From assembly GCF_001612635.1 (NCBI RefSeq), contig NZ_BDAV01000005.1:372001-436000 (forward strand): DNA of 64,000 bases, written 5' to 3'. How positions within the stretch are numbered: position 1 is the stretch's first letter; the number at the start of each line of letters is the position of its first letter. Source of the stretch: Nocardia africana NBRC 100379. GTDB taxonomy: Bacteria; Actinomycetota; Actinomycetes; Mycobacteriales; Mycobacteriaceae. Made by a program: the position numbers and the translations under genes. Below the pieces are notes generated by a model. The model searched no databases. It was not told the DNA's origin and was given only the letters and a program-made list of their open reading frames with translations. Below are positions 50,004 through 57,576 of this stretch, one piece after another.

Positions 50004-51479
50004 ATGCCGGTTCACGCGGTGACGCCGCGATCATCGACCGAGATCACCCGCTACGACCTGGACACCGACGTGCTGGTCGTCGGATACGGATGTGCCGGTG
50101 CCGCAGCGGCTTTCGAAGCCGCGCGCACCGGGGCCCGGGTTCTGGTCCTCGATCGCGCGGGCGGTCCGGGCGGCTCGTCGGCGATGTCGGGCGGTGAGAT
50201 CTACCTCGGCGGCGGCACACCGATCCAAACCGCCTGCGGCTTCGACGACACCCCGGCCGATATGGCCGCCTACCTGACCGCCGCCCTCGGTCCCGGCGCC
50301 GACACCGCGAAGATCGCCGATTACTGCGAGCACAGTGTCGAGCATTTCCACTGGCTGGTCGATCGCGGTGTGCCGTTCAAACCCTCGCTCTGGGATGCCC
50401 CGGCCTGGGTGCCGCCCACCGACGACGGCCTGATGTGGCTCGGCGAGAACAGCTGGCCGTTCACCGAGATCGCCCGTCCCGCCCCGCGCGGACATCGGCC
50501 CACCGCCAACGACTTCGGCGGGCTCCTGCTGATGCAATGCCTCAGCGCGGCGACCGAATCGGCCGGTGTGGCAACCCTGTTCGACACCGCCGCCACCGCG
50601 CTGATTCTCGCCGGCGACGGCACGGTCACCGGTGTGGTCGCCCGGCAGTACGGCCGGGAACTGACGATTCGAGTCCGGCGCGGATGTGTCCTGACGACCG
50701 GCGGGTTCGTCGACAACGACGAGATGCTCGCCGCGCACGCCCCGCTGCTGCTCGGCCATACCAAGGTCAGCGCCGGCACCGACGACGGCAGCGGCATCCG
50801 CATGGCGCAGGCTGCGGGTGCGGCGGTGCGGCACATGTCGACGGGGCAGGTGGGAATTTCCCTGATTCCCGGGTTGGCCGCGCGCGGAATCGTGGTGAAC
50901 GCCAACGGACAGCGCTTCGTCAACGAGGACACCTATCCGGGCCGCATCGGCCAGGCGGCGCTGTTCACGCAGGGCATGCGGGTGTGGGTGGTGGTCGACG
51001 AGGAAGCGTTCGAGGCCGTGCCGGAAGAACAACGCTGGGGTGTGCAACCGACCCATCTGGCCGAAACCGCCGACGAACTCGGCGCCGCGATGGATCTGCC
51101 GCCGGGCGCGCTGGCCGCGACACTGCGCCGCTACAACGAATTCGCGTCTGCCGGAATCGATCCCGACCAGCACAAGGCGGCGCGGTGGCTTCGACCGCTG
51201 CGCGCCCCGCTGGCGGCCATCGATGTGCGCGCCGGCATTCGCCCGCCCGCCGAAGCCGGTGACCGCCGCGGCACCGGCGCCTCGGTGTTCACGCTCGGCG
51301 GATTGCACACCGACGCGCACGGCCGCGTCCTGGACGTCGACGGCGCCGTGCTGCCCGGACTGTTCGCCGCCGGCCGCGCGGCGGTCAATCTGCACGGGCA
51401 GGGATATATCAGCGGCACGTCGCTCGGGGACGGAACGTTCTTCGGCCGCCGCGCGGGAACGGCCGCGGCGCAGGGTTAG
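50004..51479 (+). CDS. FAD-dependent dehydrogenase of the 3-ketosteroid dehydrogenase (KstD/Kst4D-like) family
   Basis: The 491-aa flavoprotein opens with a dinucleotide-binding fold, DVLVVGYGCAGAAAAFEAAR and VLVLDRAGGPGGSSAMSGGE. The middle contains the flavin-contact segment GCVLTTGGFVDNDEMLAAH. The C-terminus reads VLPGLFAAGRAAVNLHGQGY, then ISGTSLGDGTFFGRRAG. This ending resembles delta4-(5alpha)-3-ketosteroid dehydrogenases more than delta1 enzymes such as the one at the right edge. It would desaturate a ketosteroid ring using FAD. ATG 50004 is behind GGAGAGG. The fumarate-reductase-like superfamily is broad, so substrate is inferred from the hsa/ksh neighbours. It is transcribed in line with the secreted phosphatase gene, 74 bp away. 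Confidence 0.8.
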   Translation: MPVHAVTPRSSTEITRYDLDTDVLVVGYGCAGAAAAFEAARTGARVLVLDRAGGPGGSSAMSGGEIYLGGGTPIQTACGFDDTPADMAAYLTAALGPGADTAKIADYCEHSVEHFHWLVDRGVPFKPSLWDAPAWVPPTDDGLMWLGENSWPFTEIARPAPRGHRPTANDFGGLLLMQCLSAATESAGVATLFDTAATALILAGDGTVTGVVARQYGRELTIRVRRGCVLTTGGFVDNDEMLAAHAPLLLGHTKVSAGTDDGSGIRMAQAAGAAVRHMSTGQVGISLIPGLAARGIVVNANGQRFVNEDTYPGRIGQAALFTQGMRVWVVVDEEAFEAVPEEQRWGVQPTHLAETADELGAAMDLPPGALAATLRRYNEFASAGIDPDQHKAARWLRPLRAPLAAIDVRAGIRPPAEAGDRRGTGASVFTLGGLHTDAHGRVLDVDGAVLPGLFAAGRAAVNLHGQGYISGTSLGDGTFFGRRAGTAAAQG

Positions 51480-51517
51480 TCGCGATCACCCGGCCGGTGC
51501 GCTGTCGCCGCACCGGT

Positions 51518-52540
51518 CTACGCGTGTTGCGACGCCACGACCACCTCGTGCCGATTGCTCCGGTGCGACCGACGGTATTCGGTCGGTGACACACCCACTT
51601 CGCGCCCGAAGTGTGCGCGCAGATTCGCCGCACTGCCCAGACCGCAGCGTTCGGCCACCACGTCGACGGCGAGGTCGGTGGTTTCCAGCAACTCCCGGGC
51701 TCGGATGATGCGCTGGGTGAGCAGCCAGCGCAGTGGTGTCGTGCCCAGTTCGGCATGGAACCGGCGGGCCAGGGTGCGCTCGCTGAGTCCGCTGTGCCGG
51801 GCCAGGTCGCCGACGGTCAGCACGGTGTCGAGGCGGGTGAGCGCCCACTGCAGGGTCGCGGCCACGCCCGGATCGGCCGCATCGACGGGCACCGGATTCC
51901 GCAGATACTGCGCCTGCCCGCCCGCGCGGTGCGGCGGCACCACCAGTCCGCGCGCGGCGGCATTGGCGACACGGGAACCGAGGTCCTTGCGGATCAGATG
52001 GATACACAGATCCATCCCGGCCATGGTTCCCGCGCTGGTGAGAATCTGCCCGTCGTCGATGTAGAGGACGCTCGCATCGACATCGAGGTGTGGATACCGT
52101 TCCAGCAGGGCCGGGACGTGCTTCCAATGCGTGGTCATGCGGCGCCCGTCGAGCAGGCCGGCCGCCGCGAGCACGAAAGCGCCCGAACACAATGCGGCGA
52201 TGCGCGCTCCCGCGTCGTAGGCCGCGCGGACCGCCGCCACCAGCTCGGCGGGCGGATCCTCCCGCACATTCGGGGTCGCGGGTACGACCACGGTGTCGGC
52301 CGCGATCAGATCGTCGTAGTCGTAATCGGTCAGCGTGACGAACGGGTCCCGCAGCGTCGCATGCCGGGTGCCGCGGGGACCGCACATGCGCAGCCGATAC
52401 CAGTGCTCGGCATCGACACCCGGCGGAGGTTCGAAGAACACCTGGTACGGGATCGCGACCTCGAACACCGGCTGGCCCGGGGCCACCGCCACCGCCACCG
52501 TTCCGGGTTGCCCGGATTCGCACACCACATCCGCAGTCAT
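51518..52540 (-). CDS. GlxA-type transcriptional regulator (DJ-1/PfpI domain + AraC HTH), copy 1
   Basis: The 340-aa protein pairs an N-terminal DJ-1/PfpI-like domain with two AraC-type helix-turn-helices at its C-terminus. The first domain has VAVAVAPGQPVFEVAIPYQVF, the nucleophile-elbow-like AALCSGAFVLAAAGLLDGRR and TSAGTMAGMDLCIHLIRKD. The second has LSERTLARRFHAELG, TDLAVDVVAERCGLGSAANL and FGREVGVSPTEYR. Such regulators sense small metabolites, often amines or amides, and usually activate nearby genes. The gene diverges from the MFS transporter at 52612, which is its most likely target. A second GlxA-type gene follows the transporter. Confidence 0.9.
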   Translation of the reverse strand: MTADVVCESGQPGTVAVAVAPGQPVFEVAIPYQVFFEPPPGVDAEHWYRLRMCGPRGTRHATLRDPFVTLTDYDYDDLIAADTVVVPATPNVREDPPAELVAAVRAAYDAGARIAALCSGAFVLAAAGLLDGRRMTTHWKHVPALLERYPHLDVDASVLYIDDGQILTSAGTMAGMDLCIHLIRKDLGSRVANAAARGLVVPPHRAGGQAQYLRNPVPVDAADPGVAATLQWALTRLDTVLTVGDLARHSGLSERTLARRFHAELGTTPLRWLLTQRIIRARELLETTDLAVDVVAERCGLGSAANLRAHFGREVGVSPTEYRRSHRSNRHEVVVASQHA

Positions 52541-52611
52541 GTCAGAAATCTAGCGCATGTTGGCCAATCTGCCACTCGATCCGACGGTTCGGCGGCTGAA
52601 TAGTTGCATAC

Positions 52612-54000
52612 ATGACAATTACGGCCAATGTGCGCGCGGATGCGCCGATCACCGAATCGCCACGGCGGTGGCGGATTCTGGCGGTGGCGAGCGTCGCGCA
52701 ATTCCTCGCGATTCTCGACCTCTTCGCGGTCACCGTCGCCTTCCCGACCCTGCAGACCTCCTTCACCGGCGCCTCCCCGAACACGGTCTCCTGGGTGCTC
52801 AACGCCTACACGATCGTGATGGCCGCGCTGCTCGTCCCCGCGGGCCGGCTCGCGGACGACACCGGGCGACGGCGCGGGTTCCTCATCGGCATCGCGCTTT
52901 TCGGCGCGGCCTCGGTCGGCTGCGCGGTCGCGCCGACGCTGGTGGTGCTGATCGCCGCGCGGGTCGTGCAGGCCGCGGCGGCGGCCCTGCTGGTGCCGAC
53001 CGGGCTCGGACTGGTGTTGCCCTCCTTCGATGTTCGTGATCATCCGACGGTGATGGGGATCTGGACCGCGATCGCCGCGGCGGGCGCCAGCAGCGGCCCG
53101 GTGATCGGCGGTCTGCTGCTCGAATGGGGCTGGCGGTGGATCTTCTGGCTGAACGTGCCGATCACGCTGGCGGCGCTCGGCTTCGGCTTGCGGGTCCTGC
53201 CCGACATCCGGGCACGCGCGCGGCGCCGGCTCGATCTCCTCGGCGCCGCACTGATTCTCGGTGCCACCGCGGCACTGACCACCGTCTTCGTCCAGGCCGC
53301 GGCATGGGGATACGGATCCGCGGCAACAGTGGGCACACTCGCCGCGGCGGTGGTGCTCGCGGCGGCGTTCACCTACCACGTGCGACATCACCCCGATCCG
53401 GTGGTGAGTCCGGCGGTGTTGCGGCACCGCATGTTTCGCATCGCGACCCTCGGCGTGTTCTGCTACTACCTGGCCTTCGCGGCCCTCCTGCTCTCGGGCA
53501 CCCTGTATCTCACCGCGGAATGGCACTACTCCGAGTTGCGAGCCAGTCTAGGAATCGCACCGATTCCGATCAGCTGCCTGCTGGTGTCGCCGCTGTCCGG
53601 CCGCGTCGTCGCACGCATCGGCGCCCGCGCCTCGGCCGCCCTCGGTGGGCTCGCCATCGCGGCGGGCGCGGGATGGTGGATCGCTCTGAGCGGTTGCGGC
53701 GCCTCGTATCTCCTGATCTTCCTCCCGGGAGCGGTGCTCGCCGGCGTCAGTACCGCGCTGCTGCAACCGCCGCTGTTCGGCGCCTCGTCACTGCTGCCGC
53801 CGGATCAGCTGTCCCTGGGTTCGGGCACGCTGATGATGGCGCGCCAGACGGCCTCGGCTCTCGGCGTCGCCGTGCTGACCGCGATCCTCACCCGCACGGC
53901 GGGCTACGACCTCACCGATTTCCGCGCCGGCTGGCTCTACATGGCTGCCATGGGATTGCTGGCGGCGGGGGCCGGGTGGGCGTTCCGTCCTCGCACATGA
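52612..54000 (+). CDS. MFS transporter (14-helix exporter type)
   Basis: This 462-aa membrane protein starts MTITANVRADAPITESPRRW, then helix 1 with the FLAILDLFAVTVAFPTLQTS signature of DHA2 exporters. Motif A-like GRLADDTGRRRGF and motif C-like AAAGASSGPVIGGLLLEWGW follow. About 14 hydrophobic helices are predicted by eye. ATG 52612 is the first start before helix 1; the 71-bp divergent gap to the GlxA gene gives room for one regulated promoter. The flanking regulator pair and the isochorismatase downstream suggest export of a toxic small molecule or its hydrolysis product. Substrate is unknown. Confidence 0.86.
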   Translation: MTITANVRADAPITESPRRWRILAVASVAQFLAILDLFAVTVAFPTLQTSFTGASPNTVSWVLNAYTIVMAALLVPAGRLADDTGRRRGFLIGIALFGAASVGCAVAPTLVVLIAARVVQAAAAALLVPTGLGLVLPSFDVRDHPTVMGIWTAIAAAGASSGPVIGGLLLEWGWRWIFWLNVPITLAALGFGLRVLPDIRARARRRLDLLGAALILGATAALTTVFVQAAAWGYGSAATVGTLAAAVVLAAAFTYHVRHHPDPVVSPAVLRHRMFRIATLGVFCYYLAFAALLLSGTLYLTAEWHYSELRASLGIAPIPISCLLVSPLSGRVVARIGARASAALGGLAIAAGAGWWIALSGCGASYLLIFLPGAVLAGVSTALLQPPLFGASSLLPPDQLSLGSGTLMMARQTASALGVAVLTAILTRTAGYDLTDFRAGWLYMAAMGLLAAGAGWAFRPRT

Positions 54001-54060
54001 CCGGATCCGACAGCGATCCGTCGTTGCGGTCGCCAGGGGGCAACCCAGAGGATGAGAGGC

Positions 54061-55044
54061 ATGTCATCGAAGCATCGTGTGGTTATCGCGGCCTTTCCGG
54101 ACGTGGATCTGCTCGACGTCACCGGGCCGGCGGAGGTGTTCGCACTAGCCAATCGGGAGAGCGGCGGTAGCGCCGCCTACGAGGTGTTACTGGCCGGGCC
54201 GGATCGAGGTGTCGTGCGCACCTCGGCCGGCATCCGGGTACTCACCGACCTGGCCTTCGACGATATCGACACGGGCATAGACACTCTCATCGTTCCGGGC
54301 GCGGTGGATCCGGCGCCGTCCGGCCCGGTCGCCCGCGTCGACGACGAGGTGGTGCGCTGGCTGCGCGAGGTCGCGCCGCGCACCGGCCGGATCGCCTCGG
54401 TCTGCGTGGGCGCCCATCTGCTGGCGGCCGCCGGACTGCTGGACGGGAAGACGGCCACCACCCACTGGTCGACGGCCGGGCAACTGGCCGCCGACCATCC
54501 GCGGGTGCTGGTGGATCCGGATCCGATCTTCGTCCGCTCGGGCCGGGTGTGGACCGGCGCCGGAATCAGTGCCTGCCTGGATCTCGCCATGGCGCTGGTC
54601 GCCGACGACCACGGTGAGGAGCTGGCATTGTCGGTGGCCCGGCAACTCGTCGTCTATCTGCGCCGGCAGGGCGGCCAGAGTCAGTTCAGCGTGCCGCTGA
54701 GCCGGCCGGCACCGGCTCGCCGCGATATCGAACAACTGCGTACCTATATCGCGGAGAATCTCGACGCCGACCTGTCCGCCGCCGCACTCGCGAGCCGAAT
54801 GTGTTTGAGCGAGCGGCATTTCGCGCGGGTGTTCCGGCAGGAGATGGGGCTCACCGTGGCCGCCTATGTCGAAGCCGCGCGCGTCGAATCGGCCCGCCGG
54901 TTGCTGGAAACCAGCGACTTCCCGCTGTCGCGCGTGGCCCGGTCCGCCGGACTGGGCTCGGTGGAGACCCTGCACCGGGCGTTCCTGCGCCGGCTGGGCA
55001 CCAACCCCGGCGCGTACCGCCGGCGGTTCCGCACCTCCGCCTGA
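54061..55044 (+). CDS. GlxA-type transcriptional regulator (DJ-1/PfpI domain + AraC HTH), copy 2
   Basis: The 327-aa product has the same layout as the copy at 51518. The DJ-1-like domain includes VVIAAFPDVDLLDVTGPAEV, the elbow ASVCVGAHLLAAAGLLDGK and TGAGISACLDLAMALV. The HTH pair includes MCLSERHFARVFRQEMG and LETSDFPLSRVARSAGLG. It is 61 bp downstream of the MFS gene and 110 bp upstream of the isochorismatase, both in the same direction. The start could be ATG 54052 or ATG 54061; AGAGGA sits 8 nt before the latter. Two such regulators flanking one pump suggests either a duplicated response or a coupled switch. Confidence 0.9.
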   Translation: MSSKHRVVIAAFPDVDLLDVTGPAEVFALANRESGGSAAYEVLLAGPDRGVVRTSAGIRVLTDLAFDDIDTGIDTLIVPGAVDPAPSGPVARVDDEVVRWLREVAPRTGRIASVCVGAHLLAAAGLLDGKTATTHWSTAGQLAADHPRVLVDPDPIFVRSGRVWTGAGISACLDLAMALVADDHGEELALSVARQLVVYLRRQGGQSQFSVPLSRPAPARRDIEQLRTYIAENLDADLSAAALASRMCLSERHFARVFRQEMGLTVAAYVEAARVESARRLLETSDFPLSRVARSAGLGSVETLHRAFLRRLGTNPGAYRRRFRTSA

Positions 55045-55153
55045 TCTCACCCACGACGACCGGACCGGGCGCTTGCCCGGCCCGGCGCTCTGTCCTGCCC
55101 GAACAGCTCCGTACTGCCCGAAAAGCTCTGTCCCCCAAGGAAAGAAGGTATCC

Positions 55154-55759
55154 ATGTCCGCCGTCGCCACTCCCCTGCGCCGGGTCGTCGGCCTCGACGA
55201 CGACCTGCCCCGCCTGGCCGACGCCACCGTCGTCATGATCGATTTCCAGAACACCTACCGCGAGGGGGTGATGCGGCTCCCCGAGGCCGACGCGGCACTC
55301 GCGGCCGGCGCCCGGCTGCTGGCCGCGGCCCGCGCACTGCACCGCCCCGTCGTGCACATCGTCAACGACGGCGGCCCCGGCACGCCCTACGACGTCGGCT
55401 CCGATATCGGCGCGATCAGCGCCGAGGTCGCGCCTGCCCCGGGAGAAACAGTGGTGGTCAAGAACTTTCCCGACGCCTTCCACGAGACGGACCTGCACGA
55501 GGTGCTGCAGCGCGCGGGTGCCGGACCGGATCTGGTCCTGGCCGGATTCATGACCCACATGTGCGTCGCCTTCACCGCCCAGGGCGCGTTCAATCGCGGC
55601 TACCACCCCACCGTCGTCGCCCAGGCCTGTGCCACGCGTGCACTGGCCGCCCCGGACGGAACGCCCCTGTCCGCGAAGGCGGTGCACGCGGCCGCCCTGA
55701 CCACGATCACCGATCTGTTCGGACGCGTCGCCCCGACCGTCGCGAGCCTGATCGACTGA
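55154..55759 (+). CDS. Isochorismatase family cysteine hydrolase
   Basis: The 201-aa enzyme has the isochorismatase/nicotinamidase fold with the three catalytic residues in place: Asp30 (VVMIDFQNTYREGVM), Lys103 (VVVKNFPDAFH) and Cys137 (AGFMTHMCVAFTAQGA). It would hydrolyse an amide or vinyl ether. The subgroup is usually labelled by family only. ATG 55154 has AAGG 5 nt upstream; the open frame reaches back into the regulator gene but without a site. The GlxA-type gene just upstream is the probable regulator, since many GlxA-type regulators are paired with DJ-1 or isochorismatase enzymes. Confidence 0.9.
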   Translation: MSAVATPLRRVVGLDDDLPRLADATVVMIDFQNTYREGVMRLPEADAALAAGARLLAAARALHRPVVHIVNDGGPGTPYDVGSDIGAISAEVAPAPGETVVVKNFPDAFHETDLHEVLQRAGAGPDLVLAGFMTHMCVAFTAQGAFNRGYHPTVVAQACATRALAAPDGTPLSAKAVHAAALTTITDLFGRVAPTVASLID

Positions 55760-55771
55760 CATCATGGACCG

Positions 55772-56023
55772 ATGGCGATCGGAACGGTGAAATTCTTCCG
55801 GCCGGAAAAGGGCTGGGGCGCGATAGCCGCGGCGGAACTCCCGGACGGCTGCGACGTGTGGGTGCACTTCAGCGCGATCGAGGGCGACGGTTTCCGAGCG
55901 CTCGACGCGGGTGAGCGCGTGGAGTTCGACTACGAGTCCGCACAGCAGGACAGTTTTCGATACCGCGCCACCCGGGTGCGCCGCATCGACGGGGCCGCCC
56001 ACCTCGAGTCGGCCGGGGCCTAG
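55772..56023 (+). CDS. Cold-shock domain protein with divergent RNA-binding motifs
   Basis: The 83-aa protein is a CspA-like OB fold: MAIGTVKFFRPEKGWGAIAA, then DVWVHFSAIEGDGFRALD. RNP1 reads KGWGAI instead of KGFGFI and RNP2 reads VWVHFSAI instead of VFVHFSAI, so aromatic stacking is partly kept. A C-terminal strand and short tail follow. These proteins bind single-stranded RNA or DNA as chaperones. The changes may alter affinity. ATG 55772 lies 12 nt after the isochorismatase stop. Its TAG stop shares the palindrome CTAG with the stop of the convergent thioredoxin gene. Confidence 0.88.
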   Translation: MAIGTVKFFRPEKGWGAIAAAELPDGCDVWVHFSAIEGDGFRALDAGERVEFDYESAQQDSFRYRATRVRRIDGAAHLESAGA

Positions 56024-56469
56024 CCAGGGCTCAGACCCGGCCAGCCGTAGCTGGGTCGGCCGGTGGCGGCTCCCGCACGAGCCATCGGCGGGGCGGGCGC
56101 GGTGGCGGCCGGGGTCTGCACGCCGAGTTCGCGGCGCATCTCGTCCATGTCGAGCCAGCGGATCTGCTGGATGACCTCTTCCAGCTGGGCGGCGGTCTGG
56201 AAGCCCGGATGGGAGTAGACCAGCAGGCCCTCGCGGAACGCGACGAGGGTCGGCAGGCTGGTGATCTGGGCGGCGGCGGTGAGGGCCGGCTCGGCCTCGG
56301 TGTCGACGGTGGCGTGCACGATCTCCGGGTGCGCGGCCGCGGAGTCGGCGAAGATCGGGGCGAAGCGAGTGCACCAGCCACACCAGGAGGCCCAGAAGTC
56401 GACGAGCACGATCGCATGAGTCGCGATCACCTGCTCGAAGTTCTGCTGGGTCAACGGTTGGGTGGGCAT
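56020..56469 (-). CDS. Thioredoxin-like protein with a CGWC active site
   Basis: The 149-aa product has the thioredoxin fold: VLVDFWASWCGWCTRFAPIF with redox cysteines 30 and 33, the cis-proline loop ITSLPTLVAFREG, and a final helix. The dipeptide between the cysteines is Gly-Trp rather than Gly-Pro, which normally changes redox potential. A 40-residue Ala/Pro/Gly-rich tail (ATAPAPPMARAGAAT and on) follows the domain. No signal peptide, so it is cytoplasmic. ATG 56469 has GGAGG 6 nt upstream; the frame is open to 56685 without a site. It converges with the cold-shock gene, sharing 4 bp. Confidence 0.9.
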   Translation of the reverse strand: MPTQPLTQQNFEQVIATHAIVLVDFWASWCGWCTRFAPIFADSAAAHPEIVHATVDTEAEPALTAAAQITSLPTLVAFREGLLVYSHPGFQTAAQLEEVIQQIRWLDMDEMRRELGVQTPAATAPAPPMARAGAATGRPSYGWPGLSPG

Positions 56470-56598
56470 GTGTTTCCTCCCGGCGTCGGCCATCGTCGAC
56501 TCCGGATTCTCCCACGGATCGCCGGTCACAGCAGGGCTCGAGCGGGCGGCGCCCGACGAGCGCTGTCGGACGACGGCCCCGCTGAGTATCGTGGAGTC

Positions 56599-56784
56599 AT
56601 GGGTATGGGCGACCACCCGCAACGAACACCGCTCTACGGCGTGGTGCTGCTGTTGGGCGTTCTGATCCTGGGTATCTGGGTGCACAAGCTGCCGTATACC
56701 GGCCTGCAGGTCCTGGCCTACATCCTGCTCGTCATGATTGCCGCACCCGCCTTCGTGATGACCTTCCGCGATTATTCGCGGTGA
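56599..56784 (+). CDS. 61-aa membrane protein of unknown function
   Basis: A small integral protein with two hydrophobic segments, TPLYGVVLLLGVLILGIWV and LQVLAYILLVMIAAPAFVM, joined by the short loop HKLPYTG. The N-terminus is short (MGMGDHPQR) and the C-terminus basic (RDYSR). The ATG at 56599 has GGAG only 2 nt upstream, and the second ATG at 56605 gives better spacing; the two differ by two residues. It diverges from the thioredoxin gene and meets the tyrosine phosphatase gene end-on after 6 bp. No family is recognised, but length, topology and codon use look real. Confidence 0.6.
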   Translation: MGMGDHPQRTPLYGVVLLLGVLILGIWVHKLPYTGLQVLAYILLVMIAAPAFVMTFRDYSR

Positions 56785-56790
56785 GGGCCT

Positions 56791-57576
56791 TCACCACCCG
56801 GTGACCAGGGCGGCTCGCAACATCGCCAGCTCCTCGGCCGTCAGCCCGTGCTCGCGCAGCCAGCGGGCGGCTCCGCCGTGGTCGCGCCGCAGGTCGTCGA
56901 GGAACCGCAGCATCACGGCCGCCTCGACAGCCAGGATTCCGGTGCTCGTCGGCGGCAGGCCGGTATAGGAGTTCAGCGCGTCGAGCCGGTTGCGCACCCG
57001 CGTCATCCGCTCGTTGGTGAGGGCGTAGTCCGCCGCGATCACCTCCGGTGCCACGCCCACCGCATCGAGGAGAACCGCCGCGAGCACTCCGGTGCGATCC
57101 TTACCTGCCGCGCAATGGAAGACGACCGCCTGCCGTTCGGCATCGGCGACCAGCCGCGCCGCGGCGACGATCTCCTCCGGACTGCCGGCGAGCAGCTGTC
57201 CGTACAGCTGCGCCAGATCCACGCGTGTCTTGTCCGGCACCAGATCCCGTGCGGCGAGCGAGGATTGCGCCGATTTGCGGACCGGCAGGTTCACCTTCTC
57301 GATCGCCGCGCCGGCCAGCAGGCCGTAGCCTTCCCTCTCCACCTCGTCGGGCAGCCGCAGGTCGATCAGGGTGCGCATGCCGACCGAACCCAGCAGCAGC
57401 GCCACATCCGCCTCGGTCGCCTGCTGCAGGGTGCTCGACCGCAGCGCCACGCCGAATCGCGTCGTACCGCCGCCACCGACGGGCAGGCCGCCGAGATCGC
57501 GGACGTTGTCGATTTCCTCGAAGTCGACCCAGCGCCGGGTCGCGTCGAATTCCTGGGCGATCGGTTTACTCGGCAC
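56791..57576 (-). CDS. Cytoplasmic tyrosine-protein-phosphatase-like enzyme
   Basis: The 261-aa product is a bacterial tyrosine/phosphoinositide phosphatase: NVRDLGGLPVGGGG and LRSSTLQQATEADVA at the N-terminus, then VVFHCAAGKDRTGVLAAVL with the nucleophile Cys155. A helical tail (LRFLDDLRRDHGGAARWLRE) closes it. No signal peptide is seen, in contrast to the secreted relative at 48997. GTG 57576 overlaps the ppdK-like gene end by 11 nt; GTG 57600 would overlap by 35 nt. Neither has a strong ribosome site. The overlap means co-expression with the phosphohistidine dikinase-like gene upstream, a pairing of a phosphotransferase with a phosphatase worth noting. Confidence 0.85.
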   Translation of the reverse strand: MPSKPIAQEFDATRRWVDFEEIDNVRDLGGLPVGGGGTTRFGVALRSSTLQQATEADVALLLGSVGMRTLIDLRLPDEVEREGYGLLAGAAIEKVNLPVRKSAQSSLAARDLVPDKTRVDLAQLYGQLLAGSPEEIVAAARLVADAERQAVVFHCAAGKDRTGVLAAVLLDAVGVAPEVIAADYALTNERMTRVRNRLDALNSYTGLPPTSTGILAVEAAVMLRFLDDLRRDHGGAARWLREHGLTAEELAMLRAALVTGW

